Of a DNA stretch of 64,000 nucleotides, positions 8,350 to 22,016 are shown piece after piece (within the stretch, counting starts at the first letter, position 1; each line of letters begins with the position of its first letter). The position numbers and the translations under genes were made by a program. Origin of the DNA: Pseudoxanthomonas jiangsuensis (lineage in GTDB: Bacteria > Pseudomonadota > Gammaproteobacteria > Xanthomonadales > Xanthomonadaceae); the NCBI RefSeq assembly GCF_010093185.1, contig NZ_PDWL01000008.1, positions 62,001 to 126,000 of the forward strand. Direction: 5' to 3'. Under the pieces are notes generated by a model, which was given only the letters and a program-made list of their open reading frames with translations, searched no databases and was not told the origin of the DNA.

Positions 8350-9546
8350 ATGGAACGCATCGATATGATGAAGCGGGTGGCGATCACCGCCGCGCTGGTG
8401 ACGGCGCTGGCCGGCTGCAGCACGGTCAAGGGTTGGTTTGCGGGCAAAGATGCGGAGGCCAAGAAGGCGGCCGAACCGGCCGAACTGGTGGATTTCCAGG
8501 CCACCGCGCATCCGCGCAAGCTCTGGTCGACCGGGCTGGGCGATGGCGAGCGCCGGATCGGCGCGCGCCAGGCGCCGGCGATCGCCGACGGCCGGGTCTA
8601 CGCGGCCGCGTCCGAAGGCAGCGTCTACGCCTTGGACCTGCAGACCGGCAAGCAGCTGTGGGTGCACAAGACCGACAAGGACGAGGAACTGCGCCTGGTC
8701 GGCGGCCCCGGTGCGGGCGACGGCCTGGTCGTGGTCGGCAGCCTCGGCGGCGACGTGATCGCGCTGGACGCCAACGACGGCCAGGAGCGCTGGCGGGCCA
8801 AGGTGAGCAGCGAGGTGATCGCGCCGCCGTCGGTCGGCCAGAACCTGGTGTTCGTGCGCAGCAACGACGGCCGCCTGACCGCGTTCGACGCCGCCAGCGG
8901 CGAGCGCCGCTGGTTCAACGAGCACGAGCTGCCGAGCCTGACCGTGCGCGGCAACGCCCCGCTGGCCCTGGGCCCAGGCGTGCTGTTTTCCGGCAACGAC
9001 GACGGCACCCTGACCGCGCTGGCGATGCAGGACGGCCGCGTGATCTGGGAGCAGGCCGTGGGCCTGCCGGAAGGTCGCAGCGAGCTGGAGCGCATGGCCG
9101 ACGTGGACGGCGCGCCGGTGCTGGAAGGCAACACCCTGTACGTGGGCAGCTTCAAGAGCCGTACCATCGCGATCGACGGTCCCAGCGGCCGCCCGCTCTG
9201 GCAGAGCGACCACGGCGGCGCCGGCGACATGGGCGTGACCTCGGGGAACCTGGTGGTGTCCACCGCCGCCGGCAGCGTGTATTCGCTGGACAAGACCAAC
9301 GGCGTGGCCAGCTGGTCGCAGCCGGCGCTGGCGCGCCGCTCGCTGACCGGCCCGGCGGTGCAGGGCGACTACGCGGTGGTCGGCGACTTCGACGGCTACC
9401 TGCACTGGCTGCGCCTGGACAACGGCGAGTTCGCCGCGCGCGAGCGGGTCGGGCGCAAGCCGGTCAAGGGCCGGCTGCAGGTCGCCGACGGCATCCTGGT
9501 GGTGCAGAACACCACGGGCGAGCTGACAGCCTTCCGCCTCGACTGA
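8350..9546 (+). CDS. bamB: Outer-membrane assembly lipoprotein BamB
   Basis: Beta-propeller subunit of the BAM complex, which inserts beta-barrel proteins into the outer membrane. The signal peptide [18 protein letters not shown] ends in a lipobox LAGC. Eight-bladed PQQ-like repeats follow ([43 protein letters not shown], and similar units). 398 aa from the ATG at 8350; ATGs at 8365 and 8368 are equally plausible and leave a more standard signal peptide. It ends 19 bp before der, an arrangement typical for gammaproteobacteria. Confidence 0.95.
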   Translation: MERIDMMKRVAITAALVTALAGCSTVKGWFAGKDAEAKKAAEPAELVDFQATAHPRKLWSTGLGDGERRIGARQAPAIADGRVYAAASEGSVYALDLQTGKQLWVHKTDKDEELRLVGGPGAGDGLVVVGSLGGDVIALDANDGQERWRAKVSSEVIAPPSVGQNLVFVRSNDGRLTAFDAASGERRWFNEHELPSLTVRGNAPLALGPGVLFSGNDDGTLTALAMQDGRVIWEQAVGLPEGRSELERMADVDGAPVLEGNTLYVGSFKSRTIAIDGPSGRPLWQSDHGGAGDMGVTSGNLVVSTAAGSVYSLDKTNGVASWSQPALARRSLTGPAVQGDYAVVGDFDGYLHWLRLDNGEFAARERVGRKPVKGRLQVADGILVVQNTTGELTAFRLD

Positions 9547-9565
9547 CCCGGCAGGCAGAAACCCC

Positions 9566-10966
9566 ATGTTGCCGCTGGTCGCACTGGTGGGACGGCCGAA
9601 CGTCGGCAAGTCGACCCTGTTCAACGCCCTGACCCGCAGCCGCGACGCGCTGGTCCACGACCAGCCCGGGGTCACCCGCGACCGCCACTACGGCGTGTGC
9701 CGGCTCGATCCCGAGCGGCCGTTCCTGCTGGTGGACACCGGCGGCATCGCCGGCGACGAGGAAGGCCTGGCCGGCGCCACCGCGCGCCAGGCACGGGCGG
9801 CGGCGGGCGAGGCCGACCTGGTCCTGTTCGTGGTCGACGGCCGCGAGGGCGCCTCGGCCCTGGACGACGAGATCCTGTCCTGGCTGCGCAAGCTGGCGCG
9901 GCCGACCCTGCTGGTGATCAACAAGATCGACGGCACCCACGAGGAAGCGGTGCGCGCCGAGTTCGCGCGCTACGGCTTCTCCGACGTGCTGGCGGTCTCT
10001 GCCGCGCACCGCCAGGGCCTGGACGACCTGCACGAGGAAGTCCTCGCGCGGTTGCCGGAAGAGGGTAGCGGCGAGGAACTGGACAACGATCCCGAGCGCC
10101 TGCGCATCGCCTTCGTCGGCCGCCCGAACGTGGGCAAGTCGACCCTGGTCAACCGCCTGCTCGGCGAGGAGCGGATGATCGCCTCCGAGGTCCCGGGCAC
10201 CACCCGCGACTCGATCGCCGCCGACCTGGAGCGCGACGGCAAGCTCTACCGCCTGATCGACACCGCCGGCATCCGGCGCAAGGGCAAGGTCGAGGAGGCG
10301 GTCGAGAAGTTCAGCGTGGTCAAGACCCTGCAGGCGATCGAGCGCTGCCAGGTGGCGGTGCTGATGCTCGACGCCACCGAGGGCGTGACCGACCAGGACG
10401 CCACCGTGCTCGGCGCGGTGCTCGACGCCGGCCGCGCCCTGGTGGTGGGCGTGAACAAGTGGGACGGGCTGACCACCTACCAGCGCGAACAGGCCGAGGC
10501 GATGCTGGAGCGCAAGCTCGGCTTCGTGCCCTGGGCCGAAGCGGTGCGCATCTCCGCCCAGCATGGTTCGGGCCTGCGCGAGCTGTTCCGCGCGATCCAC
10601 CGCGCCCACGCCTCGGCGATCCGGACCTTCGGTACCAGCGAGGTCAACAAGGCGCTTGAGATCGCGGTGGAGGCCAACCCGCCGCCGAGCATCCGCGGCC
10701 ACGTCTCCAAGCTGCGGTACGTGCATCCGGGCGGCGAGACCCCGCCTCCCTTCGTGGTCCACGGCACCCGCCTGAAGGTGCTGCCGGATTCGTACAAGCG
10801 CTACCTGGAGAACTTCTTCCGCAAGCGCTTCAAGCTGGTGGGCACGCCGGTGCGGATGCTGTTCCGCGAGGGCGCCAACCCCTACGAAGGCAAGAAGAAC
10901 GAGCTGACCGACCGCCAGGTCGCGCGCAAGCGGCGGCTGATCCGCCACGTCAAGCGCAACAAGTGA
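9566..10966 (+). CDS. der: Ribosome-assembly GTPase Der (EngA)
   Basis: Essential double-GTPase that helps assemble the 50S subunit. There are two tandem G domains, each with a [10 protein letters not shown]-loop (residues about 9-17 and 180-190), a switch with DTGG/DTAG and NKID/NKWD base-recognition motifs. A C-terminal KH-like domain follows ([37 protein letters not shown]). It is 466 aa, normal for the family. Its TGA stop overlaps the GTG start of mobA (GTGA), so mobA is probably translated by reinitiation. Confidence 0.98.
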   Translation: MLPLVALVGRPNVGKSTLFNALTRSRDALVHDQPGVTRDRHYGVCRLDPERPFLLVDTGGIAGDEEGLAGATARQARAAAGEADLVLFVVDGREGASALDDEILSWLRKLARPTLLVINKIDGTHEEAVRAEFARYGFSDVLAVSAAHRQGLDDLHEEVLARLPEEGSGEELDNDPERLRIAFVGRPNVGKSTLVNRLLGEERMIASEVPGTTRDSIAADLERDGKLYRLIDTAGIRRKGKVEEAVEKFSVVKTLQAIERCQVAVLMLDATEGVTDQDATVLGAVLDAGRALVVGVNKWDGLTTYQREQAEAMLERKLGFVPWAEAVRISAQHGSGLRELFRAIHRAHASAIRTFGTSEVNKALEIAVEANPPPSIRGHVSKLRYVHPGGETPPPFVVHGTRLKVLPDSYKRYLENFFRKRFKLVGTPVRMLFREGANPYEGKKNELTDRQVARKRRLIRHVKRNK

Positions 10967-11559
10967 GCGCGGCCCCCGCCCTACCTGCCGACAGCGTGAC
11001 CCTGGGTCTGCTGGCCGGGGGGCGCGGCAGCCGCCTGGGCGGGATCGACAAGGCCTGGCTGGAACGCGACGGCGTGCCCCAGGTGCTGCGCCTGGCCCGG
11101 CGCTTTCCCGGCGAGACCGGGCCGGTGCTGGTCAGCGCCAACCGCGAACTGGAGCGATATGCCGATGCCGGCCTGGCGGCCTTGTCCGACCGCCTGCCGG
11201 CCGACAGCGGGCCGCTGGCCGGGATCGAGGCGATCGCCGCGGTCTGCACCACGCCCTGGCTGCTGACCGTGCCGGTGGACGTGTTCGACGTCAACGACTG
11301 CCTGCTCCGCACCCTGGCCAGCGCCGCGGGCGAGCGCGGCGCGGTGGCCGAGGACGAAGACGGCCTGCAGCCGCTGGTGGCGCTGTACCGGGTGCAGCCG
11401 CTGCGCGAGGCGCTGGCCGCGGCGATCGCCGCCGGCGAGCTGGCGCCGCGTCAGCTGCAACAGCGCCTGCGCCTGGCCCGGGTGCGCCTGCCGGGGGTAC
11501 GCTTCGGCAACCTCAACACCCCGCAGGACCTGGCGGCCGCGCGCATCGCCCTGCCGTGA
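10963..11559 (+). CDS. mobA: Molybdenum cofactor guanylyltransferase MobA
   Basis: Transfers GMP from GTP to molybdopterin to give the MGD cofactor of DMSO-reductase-family enzymes. The nucleotidyltransferase signature [20 protein letters not shown] (LAGGxGxRxGG-DK) lies at residues 14-33. Later motifs [10 protein letters not shown] and [11 protein letters not shown] are as in MobA. 198 aa. The GTG start overlaps the der stop codon by four bases. It opens a three-gene molybdenum cofactor block with moeA and the ThiF-type adenylyltransferase. Confidence 0.92.
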   Translation: MSAAPALPADSVTLGLLAGGRGSRLGGIDKAWLERDGVPQVLRLARRFPGETGPVLVSANRELERYADAGLAALSDRLPADSGPLAGIEAIAAVCTTPWLLTVPVDVFDVNDCLLRTLASAAGERGAVAEDEDGLQPLVALYRVQPLREALAAAIAAGELAPRQLQQRLRLARVRLPGVRFGNLNTPQDLAAARIALP

Positions 11560-11629
11560 GCATGCGTCGGCGTCCCCCGCTTTCCTGCCGCACGGCCTCC
11601 TGCCGAATCCGTCCCCGCCGAGCCGCCGC

Positions 11630-12856
11630 ATGACCGATCCTGCCGCCTTCCCGACCCGCATCTCGCTGGACGAAGCGCTGGCGATCGTCCGCACCGTTGC
11701 GGCGCGAAACCTGCTGGGTCCGGAGCAGGTGCCCACCTCGCGCGCCGATGGCCGGGTACTGGCCGCGGACGTGGTGGCGCCGGTGGCGTTGCCGGCCTTC
11801 GACAACAGCGCGATGGACGGCTTCGCCCTGCGCCATGCCAACCTGGCGGCGAACGCGCCGACCTCGCTGGAACTGGCCGGCGAACAGTTCGCCGGGCGCG
11901 ACCTCGGCCTGGTGCTGGGGCCGGGGCAGTGCGCGCGCATCACCACCGGCGCGCCGCTGCCGCAGGGCGCGGACACGGTGCTGATCAAGGAGAACGCGAC
12001 CGTCGCCGATGGCCGGGTCGAGGTGCCCGCGGGGCTGGCGCCGGGGGCCAACATCCGCCGCCGCGCCGAGGACGTGGAGGCGGGCGACGTGGTCCTGCGC
12101 GCGGGGCAGGTGCTGACCCCGGCGCGGATCGGCCTGGCCGCCTCGCTGGGTATCGACCGCCTGCCGGTGGCGGCACGGCCGACGGTGGCGGTGTTCGCCA
12201 GCGGCGACGAACTGGTCGAGCCGGGCCTGCCCCTGCAGCCGGGGCAGGTCTACAACAGCAACCGCGACCTGCTGATGGCGCAGCTGCGGGCGCTCGGCCT
12301 GGAGCCGGTGGCCTGGCCGACGCTGCCCGACGATCCTGCGCGGATCGAGGCGGTGCTGGGCGATGCGGTGGAGAGCTTCGACCTGATCCTGACCTGCGGG
12401 GGGGTGTCGGCCGGGGAGAAGGACCACTTGCCGCGCTGGCTGCAGGCGCACGGCCGGATCCATTTCTGGAAGGTGCGGATGCGGCCGGGGATGCCTTTGC
12501 TGTTCGGCGAGGCGGGACGGGCGCGGGTGCTCGGCCTGCCGGGCAATCCGGTATCGGTGCTGGCGACCTTCACGGTCTTCGGGCGGGAGCTGCTGGACGG
12601 GCTGCAAGGACGCGGCGAGGCGCGACCGCGCTGGCGCGCACGCCTGGCCGCGCCTTGGCGCAAGCGCCACGAGCGGCTGGAGTTCCTGCGCGGGCAGCTG
12701 TTCCAGGATGGCGACGCGGCTTTGCAGGTGCAGCCGAATCCGGCGGACGGTTCCCATCGCCTGTGCGCGGCCGCGCACAGCGACGTGCTGATCGTGCTGG
12801 AGGAGGGCGCGCGCGACTACGCCGCCGGCGAGCTGGTCGAGGTCCTGCCCCTGTAG
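11630..12856 (+). CDS. moeA: Molybdopterin molybdenumtransferase MoeA
   Basis: Inserts molybdate into adenylylated molybdopterin. 408 aa with the usual MoeA order: N-terminal domain with PAFDNSAMDGFAL (about 60-72) and ITTGAPLPQGAD, a MoCF/MogA-like domain with LTCGGVSAGEKDHLP and GLPGNPVSVLATF, and a C-terminal beta domain. The final TAG stop lies inside TGTAGGAGC, a motif that recurs at other stop codons in this window. Followed after 95 bp by the rhodanese-ThiF protein. Confidence 0.96.
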   Translation: MTDPAAFPTRISLDEALAIVRTVAARNLLGPEQVPTSRADGRVLAADVVAPVALPAFDNSAMDGFALRHANLAANAPTSLELAGEQFAGRDLGLVLGPGQCARITTGAPLPQGADTVLIKENATVADGRVEVPAGLAPGANIRRRAEDVEAGDVVLRAGQVLTPARIGLAASLGIDRLPVAARPTVAVFASGDELVEPGLPLQPGQVYNSNRDLLMAQLRALGLEPVAWPTLPDDPARIEAVLGDAVESFDLILTCGGVSAGEKDHLPRWLQAHGRIHFWKVRMRPGMPLLFGEAGRARVLGLPGNPVSVLATFTVFGRELLDGLQGRGEARPRWRARLAAPWRKRHERLEFLRGQLFQDGDAALQVQPNPADGSHRLCAAAHSDVLIVLEEGARDYAAGELVEVLPL

Positions 12857-12891
12857 GAGCCGGGCTGGAGCGAAGGTCGCCGTGGCGTCGG
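12852..12891. repeat. TGTAGGAGC-type repeat, half element
   Basis: TGTAGGAGCCGG at 12852-12863 is identical to the terminal arm of the inverted element at 31702-31832. GGTCGCCG follows within 30 bp, also present in that element. Its TAG is the stop codon of moeA. Such short repeats are, to my knowledge, abundant between genes in xanthomonad genomes. Confidence 0.5.
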
Positions 12892-12939
12892 CAACACAGA
12901 AGACCACTGCGCCGGCTTCCTGCCGCCGGCGCGGACACC

Positions 12940-12952
12940 GATAATCGGCCCA
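12940..12952 (+). promoter_or_regulatory. -10 element directly before moeB ATG (leaderless candidate)
   Basis: GATAAT at 12940-12945 is followed by six bases and then the ATG at 12952, so transcription would begin at or next to the start codon. No Shine-Dalgarno sequence is present. No clear -35 was found. Confidence 0.45.
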
Positions 12953-14091
12953 TGTCCATTCCCGAAGCCACGCCGCTGCAGGCGCGCGAACGCCAGCGCC
13001 AGGGCGCCTTGCTGATCGACATCCGCGAGCCGCACGAGCGGGTGTCGGGCCAGGCGGAAGGGGCGCTGGCCATCGTCCGCGGCGAACTGGAATCCGATCC
13101 TGCGCGGCACCTGCCCGATCGGGGCGCCGAGGTGCTGCTGATCTGCCAGCTGGGCAAGCGCTCGCAGGCGGCCGCGGCGGTGCTGCACGACGCCGGTTAC
13201 GCCCGCGTGTCCTCGGTCGCGGGCGGCACCTCGCGCTGGGCGGCCGAAGGCCTGCCTTTGGTGAAGCCGCGGCTGGAGGCCGACGAGGCTGATTTCCTCG
13301 AGCGCTATTCGCGCCACCTGCGCCTGGCGGAAGTCGGCATGGACGGGCAGCAGCGGCTGGAGCGGGCCAGCGTGCTGCTGGTGGGCGCCGGTGGGCTGGG
13401 ATCGCCGGCGGCGTTCTACCTGGCCGCGGCCGGCATCGGCCACCTGCGCCTGGTGGACGACGATGCGGTCGACCGCAGCAACCTGCAGAGGCAGATCCTG
13501 CACACCGAGGCCTCGATCGGCACGCCCAAGGTGGAATCGGCGCGGGAGCGGCTGCAGGCGTTGAATCCACGGGTACGGGTCGAGGCGGTACGCGAACGGG
13601 TGTCCTCGGCCAACGTCGAGGCCCTGCTCGAGGGCGTGGACGTGGTGGTCGACGGTTCGGACAACTTCCCGTTGCGCTACCTGCTCAACGATGCCTGCGT
13701 GAAGCTGGGCAAGCCGCTGGTGTACGGGGCGGTGCAGCGCTTCGAGGGCCAGGCCAGCGTGTTCGACGCCGGCCGCCACCGCGGCCATTGCCCGTGCTAC
13801 CGCTGCCTGTTCCCGGAGCCGCCGCCGCCGCAGTTCGCGCCCAGCTGCGCGGAGGCCGGGGTGCTTGGGGTGCTGCCGGGGATCGTGGGCATGCTCCAGG
13901 CGACCGAGGCGGTGAAGCTGCTGCTGGGCGTCGGCCAGCCGCTGAGCGGGCGGCTTTTGCAGTTCGACGCCCTGGGCATGCGCTTCCGCGAGGTGCGGCT
14001 GGCGCCGGACCCGGAGTGCCCGGTGTGCGCGCCGGGCAAGCCGTTTCCGGGCTACATCGACTACGCTGCCTTCTGCGCGAGCGGCGGCTGA
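12952..14091 (+). CDS. moeB: MoeB/ThiF-type adenylyltransferase with N-terminal rhodanese domain
   Basis: E1-like enzyme that adenylates the C-terminal Gly of a ubiquitin-like sulfur carrier (MoaD or ThiS). The N-terminal rhodanese domain (about 1-100) has LLIDIREPHER and a candidate persulfide Cys in LICQLGKRSQ. The ThiF domain has the ATP loop VGAGGLGSPAAFYLAAAGIG, SNLQRQILH, a zinc site formed by CYRC and CPVC, and the conserved Cys in PSCAEAGVLG. 379 aa. In MOCS3/MoeZ the rhodanese is C-terminal, so here the order is swapped, as also seen in other xanthomonads. ATG at 12952 with no Shine-Dalgarno but a -10 six bases upstream. Confidence 0.92.
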   Translation: MSIPEATPLQARERQRQGALLIDIREPHERVSGQAEGALAIVRGELESDPARHLPDRGAEVLLICQLGKRSQAAAAVLHDAGYARVSSVAGGTSRWAAEGLPLVKPRLEADEADFLERYSRHLRLAEVGMDGQQRLERASVLLVGAGGLGSPAAFYLAAAGIGHLRLVDDDAVDRSNLQRQILHTEASIGTPKVESARERLQALNPRVRVEAVRERVSSANVEALLEGVDVVVDGSDNFPLRYLLNDACVKLGKPLVYGAVQRFEGQASVFDAGRHRGHCPCYRCLFPEPPPPQFAPSCAEAGVLGVLPGIVGMLQATEAVKLLLGVGQPLSGRLLQFDALGMRFREVRLAPDPECPVCAPGKPFPGYIDYAAFCASGG

Positions 14092-14154
14092 GGCCGCGTT
14101 CCCCTTTGCGACGATACCCGCCGGCATCCAGGCCGGCCCCTGCAGGATTGGACG

Positions 14155-15984
14155 ATGGCGGTCGAAGGCGCGGCAGGCAGCGAGCTGGTCAAGGTGGTCG
14201 CCCTGCTCGGGGCGGCGGTGGTCATGGTCCCGGTGTTCCGCAGGCTGGGGCTGGGCTCGGTGCTGGGCTACCTCAGCGCGGGCCTGCTGATCGGGCCGTT
14301 CGGCTTCGGCTGGTTCTCCGATCCGCAGGCGATCCTGCACGTGGCCGAGCTGGGCGTGGTCATGTTCCTGTTCGTGATCGGGCTGGAGATGCGGCCCTCG
14401 CACCTGTGGAGCCTGCGCCGGGAGATCTTCGGCCTGGGCGCCCTGCAGATCGCGGTCTGCACCGCGGTCCTGACCGGGGTGGCGATGCTGTGCGGGCTGC
14501 CGCCGGCCACCGCCTTCATCGGCGCGGCCGGCTTCGTCCTGACCTCCACCGCGATCGTGATGCAGCTGCTGTCCGAGCGCGGCGACATCGCCCTGCCGCG
14601 CGGGCAGAAGATCGTCTCGATCCTGCTGTTCGAGGACCTGCTGATCGTGCCCTTGCTGGCGTTGGTGGCGTTCATGTCGCCCTTGCCGCAGGTGCAGGTT
14701 GAGGGCGGGCGCTGGATGGGCGTGCTGGTCGGGATTGGCGCGCTGGCCGGGCTGGTGGCCGCGGGCCTCTGGCTGCTCAATCCGCTGTTCCGGCTGCTGG
14801 CGCGGGTAGGTGCGCGCGAGGTGATGACCGCCGCGGCCTTGCTGGTGGTGCTGGGCGCGGCCCTGCTGATGGAGATCGGCGGGCTGTCGATGGCGATGGG
14901 CGCGTTCCTGGCCGGCGTACTGCTGTCCGAATCCACCTTCCGTCACCAGCTGGAGGCGGACATCGAGCCGTTCCGCGGCTTGTTGCTGGGGCTGTTCTTC
15001 CTCGGCGTGGGCATGGCCCTGGACTTGGCGGTGGTGGTCGCGAACTGGCCGCTGATCCTGACCGGGGTGCTGGCGCTGATGGCTGCCAAGGCCGCCTGCA
15101 TCTACGCCGTGGCCCGCATCACCCGCAGCCCGCATGCCGACGCCCTGGACCGGGCGGTGCTGATGGCCCAGGGCGGCGAGTTCGCCTTCGTGCTGTTCTC
15201 GGCGGCGCAGGCGGCCGGGGTGATCGACGGCGCCGCCAATGCCAACCTGACCGCGATCGTGGTCCTGTCGATGGCGCTGACGCCGCTGGTGGTGCTGCTG
15301 GTGAAGCGCTTCGCCCGCGGCGGCGGTGGACCCTCGATGGAGGGCATCGACGTGGTGGATGGCCAGACCGGCAGCGTGCTGATCATCGGTTTCGGCCGCT
15401 TCGGCCAGGTGATGAGCCAGGCCCTGCTGGCGCGCGACGTGGACGTGACCATCATCGACACCGACATCGACATGATCCGCAGCGCCGGCGAGTTCGGCTT
15501 CAAGGTCTACTACGGCGACGGGCGGCGGCTGGACGTGCTGCACGCCTCGGGCGCGGGGGCGGCGCGGGCGATCGCGGTGTGCATCGACGACCGCGCCGCG
15601 GCCAGCCAGATCGCGGCGCTGTGCGGCGAGCAGTTCCCGCAGGCGCGGGTGCTGGTGCGTGCCTTCGACCGCGAGCACGCTTTGGAACTGGTGGCGCTGG
15701 ACGTGGACTACCACATCCGCGAGACCTTCGAGTCGGCGGTGCGCTTCGGCCAGGCGGCGCTGGAGGCGCTGGGCGTGGGTGCGGAGGAGGCGGCGCGGAT
15801 CTCGGAGGAGGTGCGGCGGCTGGACGGCGAGCGCTTCGACCTGGAGGTGGCGGCCGGCGATATCCGTGCCGGACGCCCGCTGATCATCGGCAACACCGCG
15901 CCGGCCACGCCGACGCCGTTCACCACGCCCCGACGCGAGTCGCAGCGGCTGGATGCGGCAGGCGAGGGCGCGCCGCCGGTGTAG
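14155..15984 (+). CDS. Kef-type monovalent cation:proton antiporter (CPA2)
   Basis: Inner-membrane potassium/proton antiporter or glutathione-gated efflux system. The N-terminal 390 residues form about 12-13 hydrophobic helices of the Na/H exchanger fold ([50 protein letters not shown]). A C-terminal cytosolic RCK domain (TrkA-N) starts near 405 with [18 protein letters not shown] (GxGxxG). 609 aa. No adjacent KefF/KefG-like ancillary gene is present. The stop codon TAG lies in a TGTAGGAGC motif. The substrate cannot be read from sequence. Confidence 0.92.
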   Translation: MAVEGAAGSELVKVVALLGAAVVMVPVFRRLGLGSVLGYLSAGLLIGPFGFGWFSDPQAILHVAELGVVMFLFVIGLEMRPSHLWSLRREIFGLGALQIAVCTAVLTGVAMLCGLPPATAFIGAAGFVLTSTAIVMQLLSERGDIALPRGQKIVSILLFEDLLIVPLLALVAFMSPLPQVQVEGGRWMGVLVGIGALAGLVAAGLWLLNPLFRLLARVGAREVMTAAALLVVLGAALLMEIGGLSMAMGAFLAGVLLSESTFRHQLEADIEPFRGLLLGLFFLGVGMALDLAVVVANWPLILTGVLALMAAKAACIYAVARITRSPHADALDRAVLMAQGGEFAFVLFSAAQAAGVIDGAANANLTAIVVLSMALTPLVVLLVKRFARGGGGPSMEGIDVVDGQTGSVLIIGFGRFGQVMSQALLARDVDVTIIDTDIDMIRSAGEFGFKVYYGDGRRLDVLHASGAGAARAIAVCIDDRAAASQIAALCGEQFPQARVLVRAFDREHALELVALDVDYHIRETFESAVRFGQAALEALGVGAEEAARISEEVRRLDGERFDLEVAAGDIRAGRPLIIGNTAPATPTPFTTPRRESQRLDAAGEGAPPV

Positions 15985-15988
15985 GAGC
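15980..15988. repeat. TGTAGGAGC motif at antiporter stop codon
   Basis: TGTAGGAGC whose TAG is the stop of the antiporter gene. It occupies most of the 12-bp gap to the convergent DUF1244 gene. Only the core motif is present, so no wider repeat structure can be claimed here. Confidence 0.4.
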
Positions 15989-15996
15989 GTCGCGGG

Positions 15997-16293
15997 TCAG
16001 CCGTGGCGCTGGCGCGCGGCCTCGAACGCGGCCAGCTGCTCCGGGGTGGCCTCCGCCTGGTGGCTGGCCTTCCACTCGGCGAAGGGCATGCCGTAGATCG
16101 CCTCGCGGGCTTGCTCCTTGTCCATCGCCAGCCCGGCCTCGGCTGCGGCCTCGCGGTACCAGTCGGCCAGGCAGTTGCGGCAGAAACCCGCCAGTATCAT
16201 CAGGTCGATGTTCTGCACGTCCGGGCGCTGCTCGTTCAGATGCCGGAGCAGGCGCCGGAACGCGGCCGCCTCCAGCTGCACGGTGTCGACCAT
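15997..16293 (-). CDS. DUF1244 family protein
   Basis: Small cytosolic protein of 98 aa with the conserved family core [22 protein letters not shown], including a CxxC pair. The C-terminus contains [14 protein letters not shown]. Function is not established; the CxxC pair could bind metal (inference). The ATG at 16293 has AGGCGG about 8 nt upstream; a longer reading from 16365 would add residues antisense to the folD leader. Convergent with the antiporter and divergent from folD. Confidence 0.9.
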   Translation of the reverse strand: MVDTVQLEAAAFRRLLRHLNEQRPDVQNIDLMILAGFCRNCLADWYREAAAEAGLAMDKEQAREAIYGMPFAEWKASHQAEATPEQLAAFEAARQRHG

Positions 16294-16370
16294 TGTCTTG
16301 CCGCCTATCTCATGGTTGCCGAATCGGGGACAATGTGCCGCCCCCGCTTCCCCGACCGCAAGCACTCCCG

Positions 16371-17234
16371 ATGACCGCCCGCATCCTCGATGGCCGCCGC
16401 GTTTCCGAAGACCTGCTCGACGCGCTCAAGGTGCGGGTCGACGCCCGGGTCGCCAAGGGCCTGTCGCGGCCGGGGCTGGCGGTGGTCCTGGTGGGCGAGG
16501 ACCCGGCCTCGGCGGTGTACGTGCGCAACAAGCGGCGGGCGGCGGAAAAGGTCGGGATCGAGGCCTTCGACTACGACCTGCCGGCCGGCACCTCCGAGGC
16601 GCAGATCCTGGAGCTGATCGACCGCCTCAACGCCGACCCGAAGATCCACGGCATCCTGGTCCAGCTGCCGCTGCCGGGGATTCCCGACGCGACCGGGCTG
16701 ATCCGGCGGATCGACCCGCGCAAGGACGTGGACGGCTTCCACCCCGAGAACGTCGGCCACCTGGCCCTGCGCCAGTTCGGCCTGCGCCCGTGCACCCCGC
16801 GCGGGATCATGACCCTGCTGGCCCATACCGATCGCCCTGTGCGCGGCCGCAACGCCACCATCGTCGGGGTCAGCAACCACGTCGGCCGGCCGATGGCGCT
16901 GGAACTGCTGATCGCCGGCTGCACCGTCAGCAGCTGCCACAAGTTCACCCCGCCCGAGGTGCTCGAGGCCCGGGTCCGCGACGCCGACATCCTGGTGGTG
17001 GCGGTGGGCCGGCCGGGGATCGTCCCGGGCGAATGGGTCAAGCCGGGCGCGGTGGTGATCGACGTGGGCATCAACCGCCTGGACGACGGACGCCTGGTCG
17101 GCGATGTCGGCTACGACGCGGCCACCGAGCGCGCCAGCTGGATCACCCCGGTGCCCGGCGGGGTCGGCCCGATGACCGTGGCCACCCTGATGCAGAACAC
17201 GATCGAGGCGGTCGAGGCGCTGGACGCGGCCTGA
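16371..17234 (+). CDS. folD: Bifunctional methylenetetrahydrofolate dehydrogenase/cyclohydrolase
   Basis: Interconverts 5,10-methylene-THF and 10-formyl-THF using NADP, feeding purine and formyl-Met synthesis. 287 aa. Signatures: catalytic Lys in [34 protein letters not shown], a Rossmann loop [16 protein letters not shown], and the end motif [19 protein letters not shown]. The ATG at 16371 starts with [16 protein letters not shown]. Followed by guaB, another one-carbon/purine step, but with its own promoter in between. Confidence 0.97.
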   Translation: MTARILDGRRVSEDLLDALKVRVDARVAKGLSRPGLAVVLVGEDPASAVYVRNKRRAAEKVGIEAFDYDLPAGTSEAQILELIDRLNADPKIHGILVQLPLPGIPDATGLIRRIDPRKDVDGFHPENVGHLALRQFGLRPCTPRGIMTLLAHTDRPVRGRNATIVGVSNHVGRPMALELLIAGCTVSSCHKFTPPEVLEARVRDADILVVAVGRPGIVPGEWVKPGAVVIDVGINRLDDGRLVGDVGYDAATERASWITPVPGGVGPMTVATLMQNTIEAVEALDAA

Positions 17235-17366
17235 GCGCTCCGGCGGGGCGTGGCCACGCAGCCTCTTGGTCTTCCCTTTCGGGGCCGCACGCCATCCGCC
17301 GGCGCATGCCACCGCCGGAACGCCCGGTTCCGCCGGCAAGGCAGGCGAGGGCGGCCCGAACCCGGG

Positions 17367-18862
<1,496 letters not shown>

Positions 18863-18868
18863 CGGCCG

Positions 18869-20437
<1,569 letters not shown>

Positions 20438-20484
20438 GCGGCCCTCGCCGCCTCGCATCCGAACCAATTTCCAAGGAGTCTTCC

Positions 20485-21471
20485 ATGCGTTCCAGACCCT
20501 TCGGCCGCACCGGCCGCACCGTCGGCGAGATCGGTTTCGGCGCCTGGGCCATCGGCGCGGCCTGGGGCAAGGTCGACGACGCGACCTCGCTGGCGGCGCT
20601 GCACGCGGCGCTGGACGCCGGCCTGGACTTCATCGACACCGCCGACGTGTACGGCGACGGCCATTCCGAAAGGCTCATCGCCAAGGTGCTGAAGGAGCGC
20701 GGCGGCCCGCGCCCGTTCGTGGCGACCAAGGCCGGGCGCCGCCTGCCGCAGCAGACGGTGGAGGGCTACAGCGCCGAGAACCTGGAAGGCTGGATCGAGC
20801 GCAGCCTGCGCAACCTGGAGACCGAGCGCCTGGACCTGGTCCAGCTGCATTGTCCGCCGACCGACGCCTACTACCACCCCGAGCTGTTCGAGCGGATGGA
20901 GCGGCTGGTCGAGCGCGGCGCGATCGCCGCCTACGGCGTCAGCGTCGAGCGCGTGGAAGAGGCACTGAAGGCGATCGAATACCCGGGCGTGGCCAGCGTC
21001 CAGATCATCTACAACATGTTCCGCCTGCGCCCGGCCGAGCTGTTCTTCCGCCAGGCGCAGCAGCGCGGGGTGGCGGTGATCGTCCGCGTGCCGCTGGCCA
21101 GCGGCCTGCTCAGCGGCAAGTTCCGCGCCGACACCCGCTTCGAGGCCGACGACCACCGCCAGTTCAACCGCCACGGCGAGGCCTTCGACGTGGGCGAGAC
21201 CTTCTCCGGGGTGCCCTACGAGGTCGGCCTGGCGGCGGTGGAGAAACTGCGGCCGCTGGTGCCGGAAGGCGCGACCCTGGCCCAGCTGGCTTTGCGCTGG
21301 ATCCTGATGGACCCGGCGGTGACCGTGGTCATCCCCGGCGCGCGCAACCCGCAGCAGGCGCTGGCCAACATCGCCGCATCGGAGCTGCCTGCGCTGGCGC
21401 CGGAAGCGATGGAGACGGTGGCGCGGGTCTACGACCAGGACATCCGCCCGCACGTCCACCCGCGCTGGTAA
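20485..21471 (+). CDS. Aldo/keto reductase
   Basis: NADPH-dependent oxidoreductase of the AKR superfamily, 328 aa. Barrel signatures: GFGAWAIGAAWG, the catalytic Asp/Tyr region DFIDTADVYGDGHSE, the Lys in FVATKAGRR, LDLVQLHCPP for the active-site His, and VIPGARNPQQALANIAA for cofactor binding. A clear AAGGAG lies 7 nt before the ATG at 20485. Substrate unknown. It lies 47 bp after guaA and 16 bp before tadA, and may be read with either. Confidence 0.92.
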   Translation: MRSRPFGRTGRTVGEIGFGAWAIGAAWGKVDDATSLAALHAALDAGLDFIDTADVYGDGHSERLIAKVLKERGGPRPFVATKAGRRLPQQTVEGYSAENLEGWIERSLRNLETERLDLVQLHCPPTDAYYHPELFERMERLVERGAIAAYGVSVERVEEALKAIEYPGVASVQIIYNMFRLRPAELFFRQAQQRGVAVIVRVPLASGLLSGKFRADTRFEADDHRQFNRHGEAFDVGETFSGVPYEVGLAAVEKLRPLVPEGATLAQLALRWILMDPAVTVVIPGARNPQQALANIAASELPALAPEAMETVARVYDQDIRPHVHPRW

Positions 21472-21487
21472 GCAGGGCGGCCACGGC

Positions 21488-22006
21488 ATGAGCGGCACGC
21501 CCGACCCGCAGGCGACGACGCCCAGCGACACCGGCGCCACCGCCGACGAGCGCTGGATGCGCCACGCGTTCGAACTGGCCGAGCGGGCGCAGCGCGAATT
21601 CGACGAGATCCCGGTGGGCGCGGTCCTGGTCGGCGCCGACGGCCGCCTGCTGGGCGAAGGCTGGAACCGCAACATCCTCGACCACGATCCCAGCGCGCAC
21701 GCCGAGATCATGGCCATGCGCCAGGCCGGCAGGGCCCTGGGCAACCATCGCCTGGTCGGCAGCACCCTGTACGTGACCCTGGAACCGTGCGCGATGTGCG
21801 CGATGGCGCTGGTGCACGCGCGGGTGGCGCGCCTGGTCTACGGCGCCTCCGATCCGAAGACCGGCGCCTGCGGCAGCGTGTTCGACCTGGTCGCCGACCC
21901 GCGCCACAACCACCGGGTGGACGTGCGGGCCGGGGTCCTGGGCGAGGAGGCGGGGCGACGGCTCAGCAACTACTTCCGGGCCAAGCGCGGCAAGCCGCCG
22001 CTGTAG
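21488..22006 (+). CDS. tadA: tRNA-specific adenosine deaminase TadA
   Basis: Zinc deaminase converting A34 to inosine in tRNA-Arg(ACG). 172 aa. Catalytic motif [11 protein letters not shown] (zinc His and proton-shuttling Glu) and [13 protein letters not shown] (two zinc Cys). [18 protein letters not shown] is the substrate pocket region, and NNYF-like NYFRAKRGK closes the protein. An N-terminal extension of about 20 residues is rich in Thr/Asp. Convergent with the DUF2721 gene, 10 bp apart. Confidence 0.96.
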   Translation: MSGTPDPQATTPSDTGATADERWMRHAFELAERAQREFDEIPVGAVLVGADGRLLGEGWNRNILDHDPSAHAEIMAMRQAGRALGNHRLVGSTLYVTLEPCAMCAMALVHARVARLVYGASDPKTGACGSVFDLVADPRHNHRVDVRAGVLGEEAGRRLSNYFRAKRGKPPL

Positions 22007-22016
22007 CCGCGCGGGG

